NCBI GenBank assembly: GCA_037043455.1
Contig: JAWPHD010005590.1
Coordinates: forward strand, 1-64,000
Direction: 5' to 3'
Origin: Cyrtodaria siliqua
Lineage: Eukaryota; Mollusca; Bivalvia; Adapedonta; Hiatellidae
DNA: 64,000 nucleotides
Shown: one piece after another, positions 1 through 12,511 of the stretch
Numbering within the stretch: the first letter of the stretch is position 1
Layout of the letters: each line of letters starts with the position of its first letter
Notes under the pieces: generated by a model
Told to the model about the DNA's origin: nothing
Databases searched by the model: none
Seen by the model: only the letters and a program-made list of their open reading frames with translations
Made by a program: the position numbers and the translations under genes

Positions 1-1662
1 GAAAATAGGGCTACCGACCATGGAACGTTCACATTTCTTTTCTACGAAATTATATGAAAATATGTTTGTTTCAACAAACGAAAATATATATCAATTTTAT
101 TCTCATAGCAAACCTATATGAGAAGCACCTGATTTTAAAATCAGTAGCCTAGCCCATTTGAGCATACACTATATACACATACATTTTAACAGACGTAGAA
201 AGATTCATACATACATATTTTAACAATTATTGCATGTGCATTTACAAGCTCAGTTACTTGCAATGTAACAGAAAACGTCAATATTCGCTCATATGACGTG
301 TATCAAACTCATATTAGGTATGTAATGTATACTCGTTCGTGATTGATGCAATTTCTGTTCATGTCAAAGAAAGTATGTCACGTGATGTAAACAATGTTGA
401 TTTTATTGTAATAAAATTCCCACGATTGAAACGACAATACGTTTGTTTCAAAAAGAAATTTGTGTTGAAAATTAAATTTTTACAGCCTCTTCTATTGTTT
501 CTAATTTAAAAACAACTGTTTGCTATAACAAGGTTATTATATTTGTAATTGGGATAAATGCACTCGTTTTTTCGCGCATAAACATTGAAGCTCAAAAATA
601 TCAGATGCAGAATCAAAGAGAACACAAACAGAAAAAAACGATATATTTAATTATGTAGCATAATCCTATTATATAGAGTACCATATGAAGTTGTTGCTCG
701 TTTTATATACTGATAATAATTTTATGGCAATAAATGCTATATATTATAATATATGGATAAGTATATGGCAATATTGCCTATTGTTATCAATTTTCAATTT
801 TTTCCTTTAACAAAATAATAATTTCTGAGTGCGTCACTAAGTTATTATTGTTAAATCATGTTATTATAACGAACTATACGCTAGCACTGTTATAATTATA
901 TGAATAACCTTTGTTTTGTTTTATCTGTTTCTAGTTTGTAATATAACTGCAATTTTGTCAATTTTGACATTTTTATCAGTTTTTGAACGTATCACATTCA
1001 GTAAGCCCCAACATTAGAAGAGTTGTAAACAAATCACTAAACAATAATTATTAGCTGAAAGAAACTTAATTGCCCCTCTATACACGCCACTACGCCAGTG
1101 CCAATTAAAGGACAAAGCATCAAACCGTTACCCCTCTATACACCCACAAACAGTGCCAATTAAAGGGCAAAGCATCAAACCGTTACCACCTCTATACACC
1201 CACACACAGATGTCAATTAAAGTACAAAGCATCAAACCGTTACTACGTAACCATTGAAGGCCCGCTTTATTTCAAATTCTAGTGCCTGTCACCACCACAA
1301 AGATCTCCAAACTTGTAACATCTTGTCTTACTGCCGTTTAAAGATCATGTTAAAACAATATTGTGCCTAAAACTTATGAAACTCCGGGATACATTTGTTT
1401 TAGTCTATTAAAAAATCCGGAGACGTTCTTGATACAATTTGTAAATAAACGCCAAGTTTCAACTACAAGCACTTATGACTTCTCTACACTATATACAACC
1501 TTACCATATTAACCTTGTCAAATACAAGCTTATTGCTCTTATTAGAAAAACATTCGCTATTATTATTGTCAACCCTTTTGTGTTTGTGATGTCGTTTGCA
1601 TTTATTATTACTTTAACCTTTTTGTTTGTCTGTTTGCGTGTCCGTTCTTTTTATATTTTTTT
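1..1662 (+). mobile_element. PLE-A copy 1, internally deleted Penelope-like element
   Basis: Bases 1-31 match the reverse complement of the PLE-A 3' tail (GGGCTACCG...GGAACGTTCA). A noncoding leader follows (32 to about 1250). It aligns with 20613-20806 and 27490-28330. From about 1250 to 1562 it encodes RT sequence in broken frames, including the block before motif A and motif A itself (YDFSTLYT-like, near 1475). At 1562-1564 the body jumps directly into the 3' tail (ATTGTCAACCC), which itself lacks a middle part and ends near 1655 with TCCGTTCTTTTTATATT. The catalytic motifs GIPMGTN and RYLDD are therefore deleted. Assignment to Penelope-like elements rests on RT motifs seen in the fuller copies elsewhere in the window. 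Confidence 0.7.
1073..1243 (+). repeat. three-unit 57-bp tandem repeat inside the PLE-A leader
   Basis: Three units begin near 1073, 1131 and 1187, each starting CCCCTCTATACACC-like and ending CATCAAACCGTTAC. They differ by a few substitutions. The paralogous leader at 28330-28390 has lost this stretch and joins ACCCCTCTT directly to ATGAAAACTT. This is a minisatellite within the mobile element, not coding. Confidence 0.85.
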
Positions 1663-1848
1663 CGACAAGTATGAATTGTATAATCACCACTTGTTCCACG
1701 TACCTTCTCAAAGGTCCTGTAAAAAAGTATTCTGTGCAAAATGCTCTTCTGACATTATCAAGTTTGCATAAGTACTGTATTTTGTGTTATGTTTCCTTTT
1801 GTTATGTGTCACTATTTTAAATTATTTCCTAATGTTTGAGTTCGAAAT

Positions 1849-2061
1849 ATAATAATAATAGACAAATAATAATAATAATAATAAAAAACATTTATTTAAT
1901 AATAATAATAGTAGTAGTAAATAATAATAATAATAATTTATTATTATTATTATTTGATTATTATTATATTATTATTATTTGATTATTATTATTATTATTA
2001 TTATTATTAATAGTAGTAGTAGGTAGTAGTAGTAGAAGTAGTAGTAGAAGAAGTAGTAGTA
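1849..2061. repeat. AAT/ATT and GTA trinucleotide microsatellites
   Basis: Long imperfect runs of AAT, then ATT, then GTA/GTAGAA. No gene is visible from 1663 to 2552 apart from short AT-rich ORFs without recognisable content. Confidence 0.95.
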
Positions 2062-2552
2062 TGTTTACTGTAACCTGTAATGTATATAGGATATTACATA
2101 AGAGACTAATTATTATTGAATTTATTAAACGAGTTAGATACATTTATCGCAATCGAGGCTGTGCCGAGCATCAGGATATGCTTTTTATCTAATGAGTTTA
2201 ATAAATTAAATATAAGAATGAGAGGTTCTATTTATCAAATAATAATGCTAAAAAGACTCAGAGGGAAAATGTGTTATTGTAACGTGCTTGTAGCTTCCTA
2301 TATATAAGTTGTCGTATGATGAAATTGTATTTATTTTTATTATGACGTGGTATTTTGACTCAGTCTTCTCCGTAAGCTACCGACCAATGGACCTACCTCG
2401 TCGATTTCCGTAATTCTGTATTTTAAACGGTTCGGAAGTCGACGAGGCAATTCTGATGCACACCGAGCAGCATGAAAAGGACTGAACGATGATTCGGTCT
2501 TCATTTGCATATTTAATTCGCTGGCGTAATACGATATATGCATCATAGCCTT

Positions 2553-2735
2553 TTTAACCCCCGGCGGCCTTTTTGCCACTGACCGTTCTAATGCGGTAGC
2601 CATATTGTCAACCTTTTATGTTTCAATGTCATATCTTGCATTGATCCATCTTTGTAATTCCTGTTTGTTTCTATGCTCGTTTTTGGTTGACTGTGGATCT
2701 TGAACGCTGCATTTACTGCTACACTTTTATATATG
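2553..2735 (+). mobile_element. PLE-A 3' tail fragment
   Basis: The segment matches the PLE-A tail from the hairpin region (CGGCGGCC...GCCACTGACCG) to the end (TTGAACGCTGC...CTTTTATAT), strongly diverged. No body sequence is attached upstream. An imperfect inverted repeat (TACCTCGTCG / CGACGAGGCA) lies just upstream at 2392-2455. Confidence 0.7.
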
Positions 2736-4204
2736 CGTACACTACACTCCCACACCGCAAGTTATGTGCTAAGACATTGTTTCCTCCAAATGTATCATAC
2801 GTGTAATTTTAAGCAGTATTATTAACCAACGTCACGGAATATCTGCTTTTTACGAGTCGACGGTATAAAGGTTTGGTGTGGAAAGCATCGATCTGTATAT
2901 ATAGCATTACCAAACCGCCTTTTAATGCATCCTTGAAGGTCGTGTGTGTATAGTGTTACTTCATGCATCAATCGGTTGCAACATTGAGACTATTAATGCA
3001 ATATGTTTGTCTGGGATATCACTTATTTTCTATCCCATATTAATTTTTTTTTTTTCTAAAGTATCCATTACATATACAAACAGAGCACATACATCTTATT
3101 TAACATATTGATAACAATTACATATATACTGCAAACAAAGTGTTGTCATAATCATTAATCAGCTCATTCGTTTTATTTTATTTTTTAAAGGGACACATGG
3201 CAAACTTGAGTTACATTCAAGCATTAAAATAAGTATCTCGGTTATTAAACCTGCCTCATTTTGACTTTTGAACCACCTGAATAGGATCAAACATAAACTT
3301 AAGATTTCAACCCTCTTCCATAATCTATCTAAATGTTCAAGTATACAACTAATGCATTATTATCAAAATTTAGTACTATGTAAAATCAATTTACATGAAC
3401 CTTGAACTATTTAAACACTTAACTTTAATGACTAGAAGTATTGAGGTCATATTGAAGACCCACAGGACGCTGTGGATTTTAAACTAATTAAGATTGCCAA
3501 GCGTCCCCTTAAAATTAACTCAGCATATGTATACAGTATCTTAATCTTTAATATTTTAAATAAACGTATAGGTAGGTAAAATTGTAATTATTTAGCAAAA
3601 TAGATTACTGTAGAGCGAACAAATTGGTGCGCCATCATGTGGTTTATGTTTTGACATGTGTCAGTATATTTAAATGTACTATTATGTATATATTTGCATC
3701 AATTTAGTCACACGGATGCACCTTTATATATCTCATATAAACATATCTACATACACATCTACACATACACACACATATATGTACGTAAAAGTAATAAATT
3801 CAAATATTCACCATTATGTATAGACAAGTATCCATATATTCTCAAATGTTCACATTCAATATTATGTTTAAATATTCTACCCATTATCTGTATACATGCA
3901 TCCATAATATATTCTCAAGTATATACAACTTTGCAGATATACACACATATGTACATACATAAATCATCATCTACATACTCTCTGTATGTTTTGTTTTGTA
4001 TATCCTGCTAATGAGATAATAAACCCTTTAGAATATGTATGGATTACTTTTCTTTCCGGTGGGGAAGGGGTGGGGAGACACATTTATACAAAACATTTTG
4101 TTATGGTGTCCCTGAACTTTGACATGTTTAATAAAACGTTTATATATATATCTATTTTATTGTCCTATTTTACCAATGTTTATATATCGACTCCACATTG
4201 GCTT
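2736..4204. other. AT-rich stretch without recognised genes
   Basis: The sequence has short AT-rich ORFs only. An ORF at 3658-4011 is built from CATACACA/ATATAC low-complexity sequence and shows no domain. Nothing else is supported here. Confidence 0.6.
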
Positions 4205-5640
4205 CAATTTTTTTTACTTTTAAATGTTTATATGCTATCAACCTTTTCCACTTTGTATAAAGATATGTTTTTTAAAAATATCTACTAATGGGTCTTGCTT
4301 TTGCATATTTTGCTGATATATAAAATGTTTGGCTTGCATGATAATTTTGCTCAAAGTGATATCAAATTTATTATTTCCAAGTAAGATATCTGTTTCTTCC
4401 CAAATTGTCAAAGTTATATTACATTTATTTCTAATGTATTCTGCAAGATATGACCAAAACTGTTTTACAACTTCACAATTCCAAAACAAGTGATGTATGG
4501 TTTCAGGTAAGATATTGCAAAAGCTGCACATACTATTATCTAGAATGTTCATTTTTGTTAGTAAATAGTTAGTTCCCAGAATTCTATGGTTGATTCTATG
4601 TTGTTACCGAAGTAATTCTGGATCTTTTGTTATTTTAAACGGTATTGCGTAAATTGTTTCGAAAGTATAGTTAGGTACTGTTAAAACTTCATTCTTCCAT
4701 TTTATTAATGAATTTGGGTAAATATTTTTTTTAATCAACAGATCATAAATTAATCTACAGCCTTTAGTATGTTTTTGGATTAGTGATAGTATAAGAGGGC
4801 GTAATTGGTTTGGACTATTATTGGGTAAATGTGTTATATTCAATTTAGCCAAGTAGTTTCTAATAGCAGTAATAATACCTTCATATTCTAAGAAATTAGA
4901 CCTTATGTCATGTCGATTATTGAATTCTCTGTAAGAGTAAAGGTTTCCATGTGTGTTTAAATGGTCATTGATTAATAGAATTCCTCCTTCGTACCATCTT
5001 CTATAGAAAACGCTTGAACCTCCGACCTTAATATCTGGATTATACCATAAATTAACAGCAAGGAATTGCTGCCATGAAATCGGTTTCACGTGTTCAGTAA
5101 ATATTTTATAACAGGAAACTACTTCTTTCCAACAGGGATTATGTATTCCTTATAAATTTCCATATTAAATTAAAGGTAAATTATGAGTTGTGTCACTTAA
5201 TATGATCCTCATTAAAGTAAAAAAATATGTTTTGTAATATATGAACAGTTCTTAATATGTAATATATGTTCTTGCCAGTTTACATTCTCGTCAGTATTAT
5301 ACCACTCATTGTATCTAAAGGCTTTTATATTTGGTACTCATGTGATGTTGTCTTTTTATAGATCTTCCTTCAGTTTTGCCCATTGTTATTCCCAGGATGT
5401 TATGATGTTATGGTTGTTCACCTTAGCTTCCGAAGTAATTATTTTTATGATATGAAATGTTTCATTGATTTGCACTTCTAATTTTATTAATTAAATGTCG
5501 TCTGCAAACGCATTGGTTTCTATTTCTAAATATTATGCATTATATGAAATTGGTATACCTTCATATCCATTCAGCAAACATTGAAAATACCCACTTTAAT
5601 CGCGGTACGTTTTTATTTTGAACAACACTATTGTTCTGTC
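4205..5640 (-). pseudogene. LINE ORF2 remnant (end of RT plus zinc-binding C-terminus)
   Basis: This is the decayed 3' half of a non-LTR retrotransposon on the minus strand. Near 5490-5510 the reverse strand encodes NAFADDI, the RT catalytic FADD motif, in a badly broken region. Residues from 5089 to 4604 (161 aa) have the layout of the domain after the RT (YNPDIKVGGSSVFYRRWYEGG). The same frame continues through one stop at 4604-4606 into 4552-4238, which holds the terminal zinc-binding motif CSFCNILPETIHHLFWNC. An AAAGTAAAAAAAATTGAAGC-type A-rich tail at about 4203-4225 marks the 3' end. The arrangement matches L1/Tx1-like LINEs and resembles the copy at 16045-19500. It is 5'-truncated and not functional. 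Confidence 0.8.
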
Positions 5641-6039
5641 AAGCAAATATTAGCAAGACATTCTGAATAATTATTTTCTCAAATAAATTACTAAATATCC
5701 TCAAGTTATTAAGTTGTTTCTTTTTTAGGTAGAAATGCATATTGTTGTCCAGTGACTTATGGTTTCACAAAGTATAACATGTTGCACCAGTATCTGGTAA
5801 AGTAAGGTTGGGACATTCAAATATTACAAAATACTTGATGTCTACGTATGAAAGAAAATATACAGAAACTGTTTCAGTGTATCAGCATTACCCCCATTTA
5901 TATTGAAAGTATAGTGATTGGGACTTTTTTTCATTATATTTAATCAGATTTAAAAGAGAGCAAAATGTATATACAAGTCCTACCCTATAGTGTATTTTAA
6001 CGGTATCTTGTCAATAATGGAAGCTATGTATATCTAAAA

Positions 6040-6375
6040 GCAGATATAAAAGTCGAACAGGAAATGTAGCATTCAAGGACCACAGTCAACCAAAATTCCG
6101 CATAGAAAGCAACAACAATGCTAGCGATGAATAAAAGGCAAGATATGACATCACAAACACAAAAGGGTTGATAATAGGCTACCGCCTTATAAGGGTCAGT
6201 GGCAAAATAGGCCGCTGGCGGTTTGAACCAGGTTCTAGGGTGCACAAAACCCCACACTTACCCTATTGACATCACAATAGAATGGGACAGAATAAATAAA
6301 GGTATGCCCCTATGGTTATATTGTCTAACAAACAATGCAGATTTAATATACAATATAAGTACAACACATAGAAGT
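6040..6375 (-). mobile_element. PLE-A 3' tail, minus strand
   Basis: It reads, on the minus strand, from the leaf CCTTGTTGGTTAGAG-like sequence through the twin hairpins (about 6177-6230) to CCTTGAATGCTACATTTCC at 6060. The first stem has a C-A mismatch (CAGCGGC / GCCACTG). No RT body is attached on its 5' side. Confidence 0.75.
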
Positions 6376-6537
6376 TAGGTTGTGATAGTTATTGTCGCAG
6401 AAGAGTATTAGGATTACTTTTATATTTTACTTTTTTCTTATTTATACACAGATTACGAATACTAACGTCCTTAAATCCACTACAAGCTCTAGAAAACGAA
6501 TATGTTCAGAAAGTCCTCACAAGACGTAGCTCGGGAA

Positions 6538-6838
6538 ACAACTAGATCATGGCGGGGATTTCTTTATTTACACTGTCCTGTTTTAATGGATGACAGTAGG
6601 GTAAGTGTGAGGTTTGGTGCACCCTAGAACCGGTTTAAACCCCCAGTGGCCTACTTTGCTACTGACCGTTCCAAGGCGGTAGCCCTATTGTCAACCCTTT
6701 TTTGTTTGTGATGTCGTTTACTTTTATTATTACGTTTGGCTTCTTGTTTGTCTGTTTCCATGTTTGTTTCTGTGTTTTGTGGTTGGCTGTCCTCCTTGAA
6801 TGCTACTTTCCCTGTCCGATCTTTTTATATTTCTTAGT
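6538..6838 (+). mobile_element. PLE-A 3' tail, plus strand
   Basis: Nearly complete tail: ATCATGGCGGGGATTTC near 6547, CCAGTGGCC...CTGACCG hairpins near 6640-6680, and the end CCCTGTCCGATCTTTTTATA at 6835. It abuts a minus-strand PLE-A body at 6838, so tail and body face in opposite directions. Confidence 0.85.
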
Positions 6839-8326
6839 ATGGGACAATTAACAATATCAAAAAAATTAAAACCATTTCTCCATTTTGAATAGAGAGATAT
6901 AAATCAAGAAAAGAAGCGACAGTATGAGAAATATTAGCTTTATTTTGTTGAAGTTCTTTGGTATAGATACTATCAAGCATAAGAAAAGAAAGATTAACAA
7001 TGATCAATATGTTTCAATTATATCTGCCTGTGTATCTGGTGAAAGACTCAACATAAAATCTCTTTCATAGCAATACCAAAACAAAGCTGCGACTAGAGGT
7101 GCATAGTTCGCACTCATAGGGGTACCAACACTTTGTCGATAAATTGTAATTCAACACCTGACGAAAATTTTATCTAATAATTAAATGAGTTCTTCACAAA
7201 CTTCTTGGCACGTCCACATAGTGTAAGTGTCTAAACTGCCGTTAGCAAATAAGCGCTTTAATATTGTTACAGGCCAAAAAAGTAGTTTTTCTCTAGCAAT
7301 TGTTTTTTGAATGAAAGCGATAAATTTGTCTTTGATAAGGTGATGTTATATATAAATACTGAAAAAGAAAGTTGTATGTAGTGTTGACAAGTCATAAGTA
7401 CTTATAGATGAAACTTGCCGTTTATTGCAAATTTTATCAAAACAACTCTCTAGAATTTTAATTGACCAAAATCAATTAATTCCAGAGATGTCACAAGCTA
7501 AGCACAATACTGTTTAACGTGATCTTTAACGGCAGTAATACAAGATGTTAAACGTTTGGAGATATTTGTAGTGGTGCAAGAACTAGAATTGGAAATAAAA
7601 CGGAATTTATATGGTTGTTTGTGTAATTTGGGAATCCAGCACATCGTTGGAACTTTGTTTGGCTTTTCGTCCATTCCAGCCTTGCACTGAGTGATAGTTT
7701 TTTCTAGCGAAAGTTCTTTTGAATGAGAGCAATAAGTTTGTCTTTAATAAGGTGATGTTATAAATACATACTGAAAGGTAAAGTTGTATGCAGTGTTGAC
7801 AAATCATAAGTACTTATAGATAAATCTTGCCGTTTATTGCAAATGTTATCAAAAAAGTCTCTTGAATTTTAATTGACCAAAATGAATTAATTCCAGAGTT
7901 GTCACAAGCTTCAGCCCAATATTGTTTAACGTGGTTGTTAATGGCAGTAATACATGTTTGTCGTAATGCAGGCACTAAAATAAATCGGGCTTTATAATGT
8001 TGTTTATGTAATATGAAAATCCAGTACATAATTTCAAGTTTTGCTTTTCGTCTACCACAGCCTTCAAAGTCGTGCACTGGGTGATATGCATATTAATGAA
8101 AACACCATCATCCTCAGTAGACTGATCCGTAATATACGAATTAGAGCTCCGGCGTTCCAGAGATAAAACGTTGATATATTGTAGAAGTCAAACAATAATT
8201 ACTTACTTTATTAGCAGGAACTAAAACAAATTTTTCATACAATGCTTGAATTCCCAATTTTAAATTATGGAACGAAAATCTAAGTCTCGGAGAAAGTAAA
8301 GAGGGGTTAGCATTATGAAATTTTAA
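6838..8326 (-). pseudogene. PLE-A reverse transcriptase body, tandemly duplicated and broken
   Basis: Read on the minus strand, this begins with a block near 8280-8230 encoding EKFVLVPANK. It continues with YWIFILHKQHYKARFI and SFWSIKIQETF (8077-7814), which are N-terminal RT blocks of Penelope-like proteins (compare PKLHK). A second, diverged copy of the same N-terminal blocks follows at about 7690-7300, a tandem duplication of roughly 400 bp. Motif A, a degraded GIPMGTN (VGTPMSANYAPL) and the DTQADIIE segment follow, and the YLDD region is deleted. The body ends abruptly at 6838 within the FDIVN block. Many stops and frameshifts make it a pseudogene. The family name is inferred from motifs. 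An endonuclease domain was not seen. Confidence 0.75.
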
Positions 8327-8440
8327 GAGAACATGTAGTATTCAGGGACCACAGTCAACCAAAAAAAACGTATGGAAACAAACAACAAATGAAAGGATAA
8401 ATAAAAGGCAAGGTGTGTGACATCACAAACATGACAAAAA
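8326..8440 (-). mobile_element. PLE-A 3' tail end, directly upstream of the minus-strand body
   Basis: The minus-strand reading gives GTTTGTGATGTCACACACC...TTGACTGTGGTCCCTGAATACTAC, the terminal 110 bp of the tail. The next copy's coding body starts at once on the same strand, so this is a head-to-tail junction of two PLE-A copies. Confidence 0.7.
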
Positions 8441-8447
8441 AAATAAA

Positions 8448-8600
8448 AAATGAGTATGAAAATGGACCTTTGGAAACGGCCGAGCACGACACATACGAAA
8501 TATTGCAGTCTCGGTTTGATTGAGACTGTTCATGAGTGGTAGTGAAATATGCTAGCTACCGCTCACGCCCTCTAGCCCCGGGTTGAGCAGAACTAACGTA
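8448..8600 (-). repeat. H repeat copy
   Basis: It contains GCAGTCTC-loop-GAGACTG followed by TTCA and a second hairpin TGAGTGGTAG / CTACCGCTCA (one G-T pair), ending CTAGCCCCGGGTTGAGCAG. It is the long-form type, with AATCAA rather than AATAAA in the first loop on the opposite strand. Confidence 0.8.
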
Positions 8601-9183
8601 ATATTATGTTGCATTCAGCTAGTTGCTCATAGTTAACGTGTCATTAATAAGTTTATTTATGACATATATGTGTATGAATATTACTATATGCCTGTTTCAT
8701 CATTATGTTTTTATCTCTATTTATATGTTACAGGGCTACTTTAAACGAAAGAGCTATAGCTATTGACTATTGTGTGCATGTCATAAATCACTGATAATGT
8801 AGATATATCGTACGTTCTCCAGGCTGCGATTGACGTTTGTACCGTTAACAAACGGTGCGTTGTTGGTTTAAACTTATTTTATTTCCAAGATTTATACAAT
8901 CGGTGAAAATGTACATAATACAAAATGTGAAAAGGATTGGAATGAAAACAGTTGCTTATAGAGTTCCTTTCATAATGGTGCGTTGTTGCGTTGTATGCAT
9001 GGTTGCCAATAACGTTACATAGTATGTATACTTTTAAATATATGTAATGACTATAAAAAACATAATGTACGTATATCATATTGAACTAATGGTATAACTT
9101 AACATCAATGGCGTCACGTAAAGGCCAGCTTTAAAAAGCATACCTCTTAATCTCGTATGTTCTTATATTATATACCTGACCTA

Positions 9184-9351
9184 GAGCTATGACGCAGGCC
9201 TACGGAAAATATAGGTACGTGTGCGGCACGACTCCATCCGCTAAGCTTTAATCAATTATAATACTCTCTTTTGTGTGCAGACCTCGCTGGACGTATGGGT
9301 GGAGATGTAATGCATTCCTACCTATATTTTTTGTAGGCCGCGTCGTAGCTC
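9184..9351. mobile_element. MITE-like element with about 30-bp terminal inverted repeats
   Basis: The left end GAGCTATGACGCAGGCCTAC...AAAATATAGGTA pairs with the right end TACCTATATTTTTTGTAGGC...GTCGTAGCTC. The total is 168 bp with no coding capacity. A target-site duplication is not clear. Confidence 0.65.
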
Positions 9352-10464
9352 AATGATATGTGCAGAATGTAGGCCATAAGAGCTATGCTACTCACGCTTT
9401 CTAACATTATGTGACGTTATGACTGATACATAGAAACTCACACTCGTGCTAACGCATGTTTAAATTAAAATCGGTGACAAAAACAATAAATAAAAAAAAA
9501 AAGAAGTTAAACAAGCTGTCGCATAATAATATCTTATTTGCCAATTCCATTTAATAAATAAGCACCTATGCTAAGATTCATTATGTAAATTGTGTATTAT
9601 TAGCGCCAAGGATTTGTAAAATTTGAATGTTAATTTGATATTTCAACATTGTTTACTCCTACTGCTTTGGAATTCGCGTGCATGACGCTCTGCGTCAACA
9701 AATGTGTTTTATTTGTCATATTTTGAATGTAGTTATTATTCAACAAACAGGATGGCGTGACACTGCTAAAGCATTAACAAATATATTGCACTTTCAACCA
9801 GGAGCAAACTAGTCCTCGGAGAAATATACATGTAACGACATAGTTAAATTGAATACTTTATTTCATGAGTGTTGAAAGTTGGTAAACCAAATATTCCATG
9901 AGGTCCTTTTCACAAAGAAGCATATAGCATAGACTGGCTGTCGTCCCAGTGGTTATTTTATTTTAATATTTTTCAATTCGAATCAAAATAAAATCTTAAT
10001 CATTTCTGAATAGGTCTGAACCACTGAGACTGGTGATAGTCCTACTGCTCTGTGGGTCATTAATAAGTGAGTGTAACATGAGGTGTCAATTTACAGTTAT
10101 GTGGTCAGTTTGTGCCAGCATGCTACAGCCATACAATAACATCTGGTATTATCTTAATCTCCAAGTGATACAAATAGTTGGCTGTGAAGTGTGTATTTCT
10201 ACAGTAGAATAGTTTTTGTAGTGAAAGTACATTTAGGCAATAGTTCCTTATCAACGTGGTTTTATCTATACTATTTATATATATATGAAGTTTATGAACA
10301 GTTTTTGAATGAAATGGAAATTAAAACTCCTACAAAGGTTTCTATTAGTGTTAAAATAATGATCATTATTTAAATTATATGGATTTCTATTTAGTGTTTA
10401 ATTAACACCTTCAACTAAAATATATACCTTATTTTTTGTGGAGAATTAATTTCAAATTCAAAAG
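9352..10464. other. no recognised gene
   Basis: The sequence is AT-rich with small unconvincing ORFs (for example 10191-10373). I see no repeat family of this window here. Confidence 0.5.
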
Positions 10465-10711
10465 ATAGACAAAAGCCTGTCCGGTGATGGACAACTGAGC
10501 TGTTTGTATCTAATTGAAAAACTATTAGATATACATTTGTCAGAGGAAGGGCCGCAGAGGAACGCCATTGTGACACAAGTTGCAACAAGTGTGCAAATAG
10601 ATTATTTAGGCCAATTCAAATTATATCTGTGGTTCCTATTACATGCTAAGAATATATCAGCTTTTCCTTTATGTAGTCCTTCTAATGACATTAGCGTACC
10701 GTCTCTAGTAG
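10465..10711 (+). CDS. possible host protein-coding exon, unidentified
   Basis: An open frame of 82 codons runs from an acceptor-like CAAAAG (10459-10464, with a weak pyrimidine tract upstream) to a donor-like GTAG|GTATAT at 10711/10712. The product has a non-repetitive composition typical of a real protein, with segments such as LSCLYLIEKLLDIHLSEEG and QIDYLGQFKLYLWFLLHAKN that look like amphipathic helices. The frame is open through both putative splice sites and reaches a stop soon after the donor. I do not recognise the family. It could also be a chance ORF or an old retrocopy. No neighbouring exon was found, which would fit a gene with large introns full of transposons. Confidence 0.35.
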
Positions 10712-11262
10712 GTATATATTAAATGTTTATATTTTCAGTATCTTAGTATCTAAACTAAAAACAAACGGTGCGATTTCGAATGTTAAACTTTTCCCATTTC
10801 CTGTTGGGAAAAGAATTAAAACATCCTTCCCATTAAGATACTCCTTCACAACACATACACAACACATTCTTGATTTGGTTTTACTTTAATATGCTCATAA
10901 TTCAATTTAAGGAGAGGAAGTAGTGCTGAGATTTTCTTAATTGATATTTAAAGCTTCTATGGTATCATTTAAATACAAAATTATCAAAAAACAGGGTGGG
11001 TCATCCCACTTTTTTTCCACTGGATGTTTTTGAAGAAGACACATTATTCTAACTCCAAAATTCCACTAAAAAGAAGAAAATTAGAATCATTGAACATTTT
11101 CACAATATTTTTCATTACATTACATTTATTGAAAAACAAAGATTAATTTTCGATTACATACATAAGAGCATTATGGGTAGTAGATAATGGCGGACGTGTT
11201 TTAGAAGCTCGTGACATACAGTCTCTATTTTCGCATAAATATAAATATAACGGAGCCGAAAG

Positions 11263-12499
11263 ATGACTGAAAGGATGTCTAATTCAACCAACAGACCAGA
11301 CGGGCGCTACATGAACAGGTTTGAGCCCTTTTCCGACGGCTGGGAGTCTGCAAATCGAGCTAAAAGAGCCCGACGTTCGACGGTTGGGGAGTCGCCACGT
11401 CAACAAAGCCAGCCGACTTTCGAACATTTTAACAATATTGAACTTGTACAAGTTAAGCAATTGCCTACTGATGAACAATTGAACTTTATTATTGAAGGGA
11501 TTTCCAACATGGGTTTATTGAAGTTTAGGATAGACAATATCAAGTCACATTTATATGTTCATAGCGCACGCACGAGGTCACCGAAGAACGCGTGCACTTA
11601 CTCGAATACAAGTCAATTTGAGACGCGGTACAGGGAACGTAACCTTATTATTACTGGGGTACGTGAAGATCGTGACGAGGACGAGGACGCCGTTCAGGTT
11701 GCAAAGGACATTATTGACAACAAATTAAATAAAGACTCGTCAAAAGTAAAGACTAGGTCGCACAATTACACCAAGAGCCTCTCAAGAACGCCCTAATCCT
11801 CGAGCCCATCACAGATACATATTAGTAGTATTTAGCCACAGTGGGAAAGTTGAGGAGCTTATGAACTCTGCGAGATTTCTCAAAGACACTGGGATAGGAT
11901 TCTCTAGAGACTACCCAAAGGAAATTAGTGACGCTAGGAAGGAGCTGTGACCAGAGTTTAAACGATGCCGAGCACAACACAACTCCTATACCCAGCAGCT
12001 CTAAAAGTCAAGGGGCGGATTGTACGCAATTTATTTCCTGACTGGTATGATGTTCTTGAGACGATCACGCTGCCCTGATGTACCAAGTTGCATTTCAGAT
12101 GCAATTAAAACTAAAACTGATAGTGCGAGGAAAGTCTACGAGGCCCAGTTTCCAAAGGCTCCACATACTTATACAGATGTCCGACATGCGGAGTCGGACA
12201 ACGTTAGCAACATATACAAAGCTTCGTACCAGGCGAACCCACCTATTTCTGTAAACTCCCCTGAGAAGTCTGGAATCCAGCCTGATGCTGCGCCCTGTAC
12301 TTCCGACGATGACACAACCAACCAAGAGCAGAAAGCGCCAACAAGTGGAAATAAGTTAACTATTTCACGTGGTAAAAATAACTCACTTAAGGATAGTGCC
12401 AGTGCCAGTGCCGATCCAGTGCCGCCGATTTGTGAAATGGACACCGAAGACGACATTGATTCTGAGTGTTCGAACAACAGTGACATGACCGCTGGATAG
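11263..12499 (+). pseudogene. LINE ORF1 (nucleic-acid-binding protein), frameshifted
   Basis: ORF1 of a non-LTR retrotransposon. The first frame (11263-11796, 177 aa) is a basic leader (RAKRARRS) followed by the RRM-like block RERNLIITGVREDRDEDEDA typical of LINE ORF1 proteins. A frameshift near 11790 moves the rest into another frame (RYILVVF, FLKDTGIGFSRDYPKEI, then a stop after ARKEL). A further segment near 12015-12075 reads IVRNLFPDWYDVL, a usual ORF1 ending. A serine/proline-rich acidic tail (12020-12499, 159 aa) follows. The 5' UTR probably begins near 11170 (ATGGCGGACG). The protein would bind element RNA in the ribonucleoprotein. It is broken here. Confidence 0.75.
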
Positions 12500-12511
12500 G
12501 CCCTGTCGGGG

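Noticed and set aside
3658..4011. 117-codon ORF
   Set aside because: Encoded by CATACACA/ATAT low-complexity DNA; product has no domain.
12095..12486. Minus-strand ORFs of 76 and 105 codons
   Set aside because: Shadows of the LINE ORF1 tail on the plus strand.
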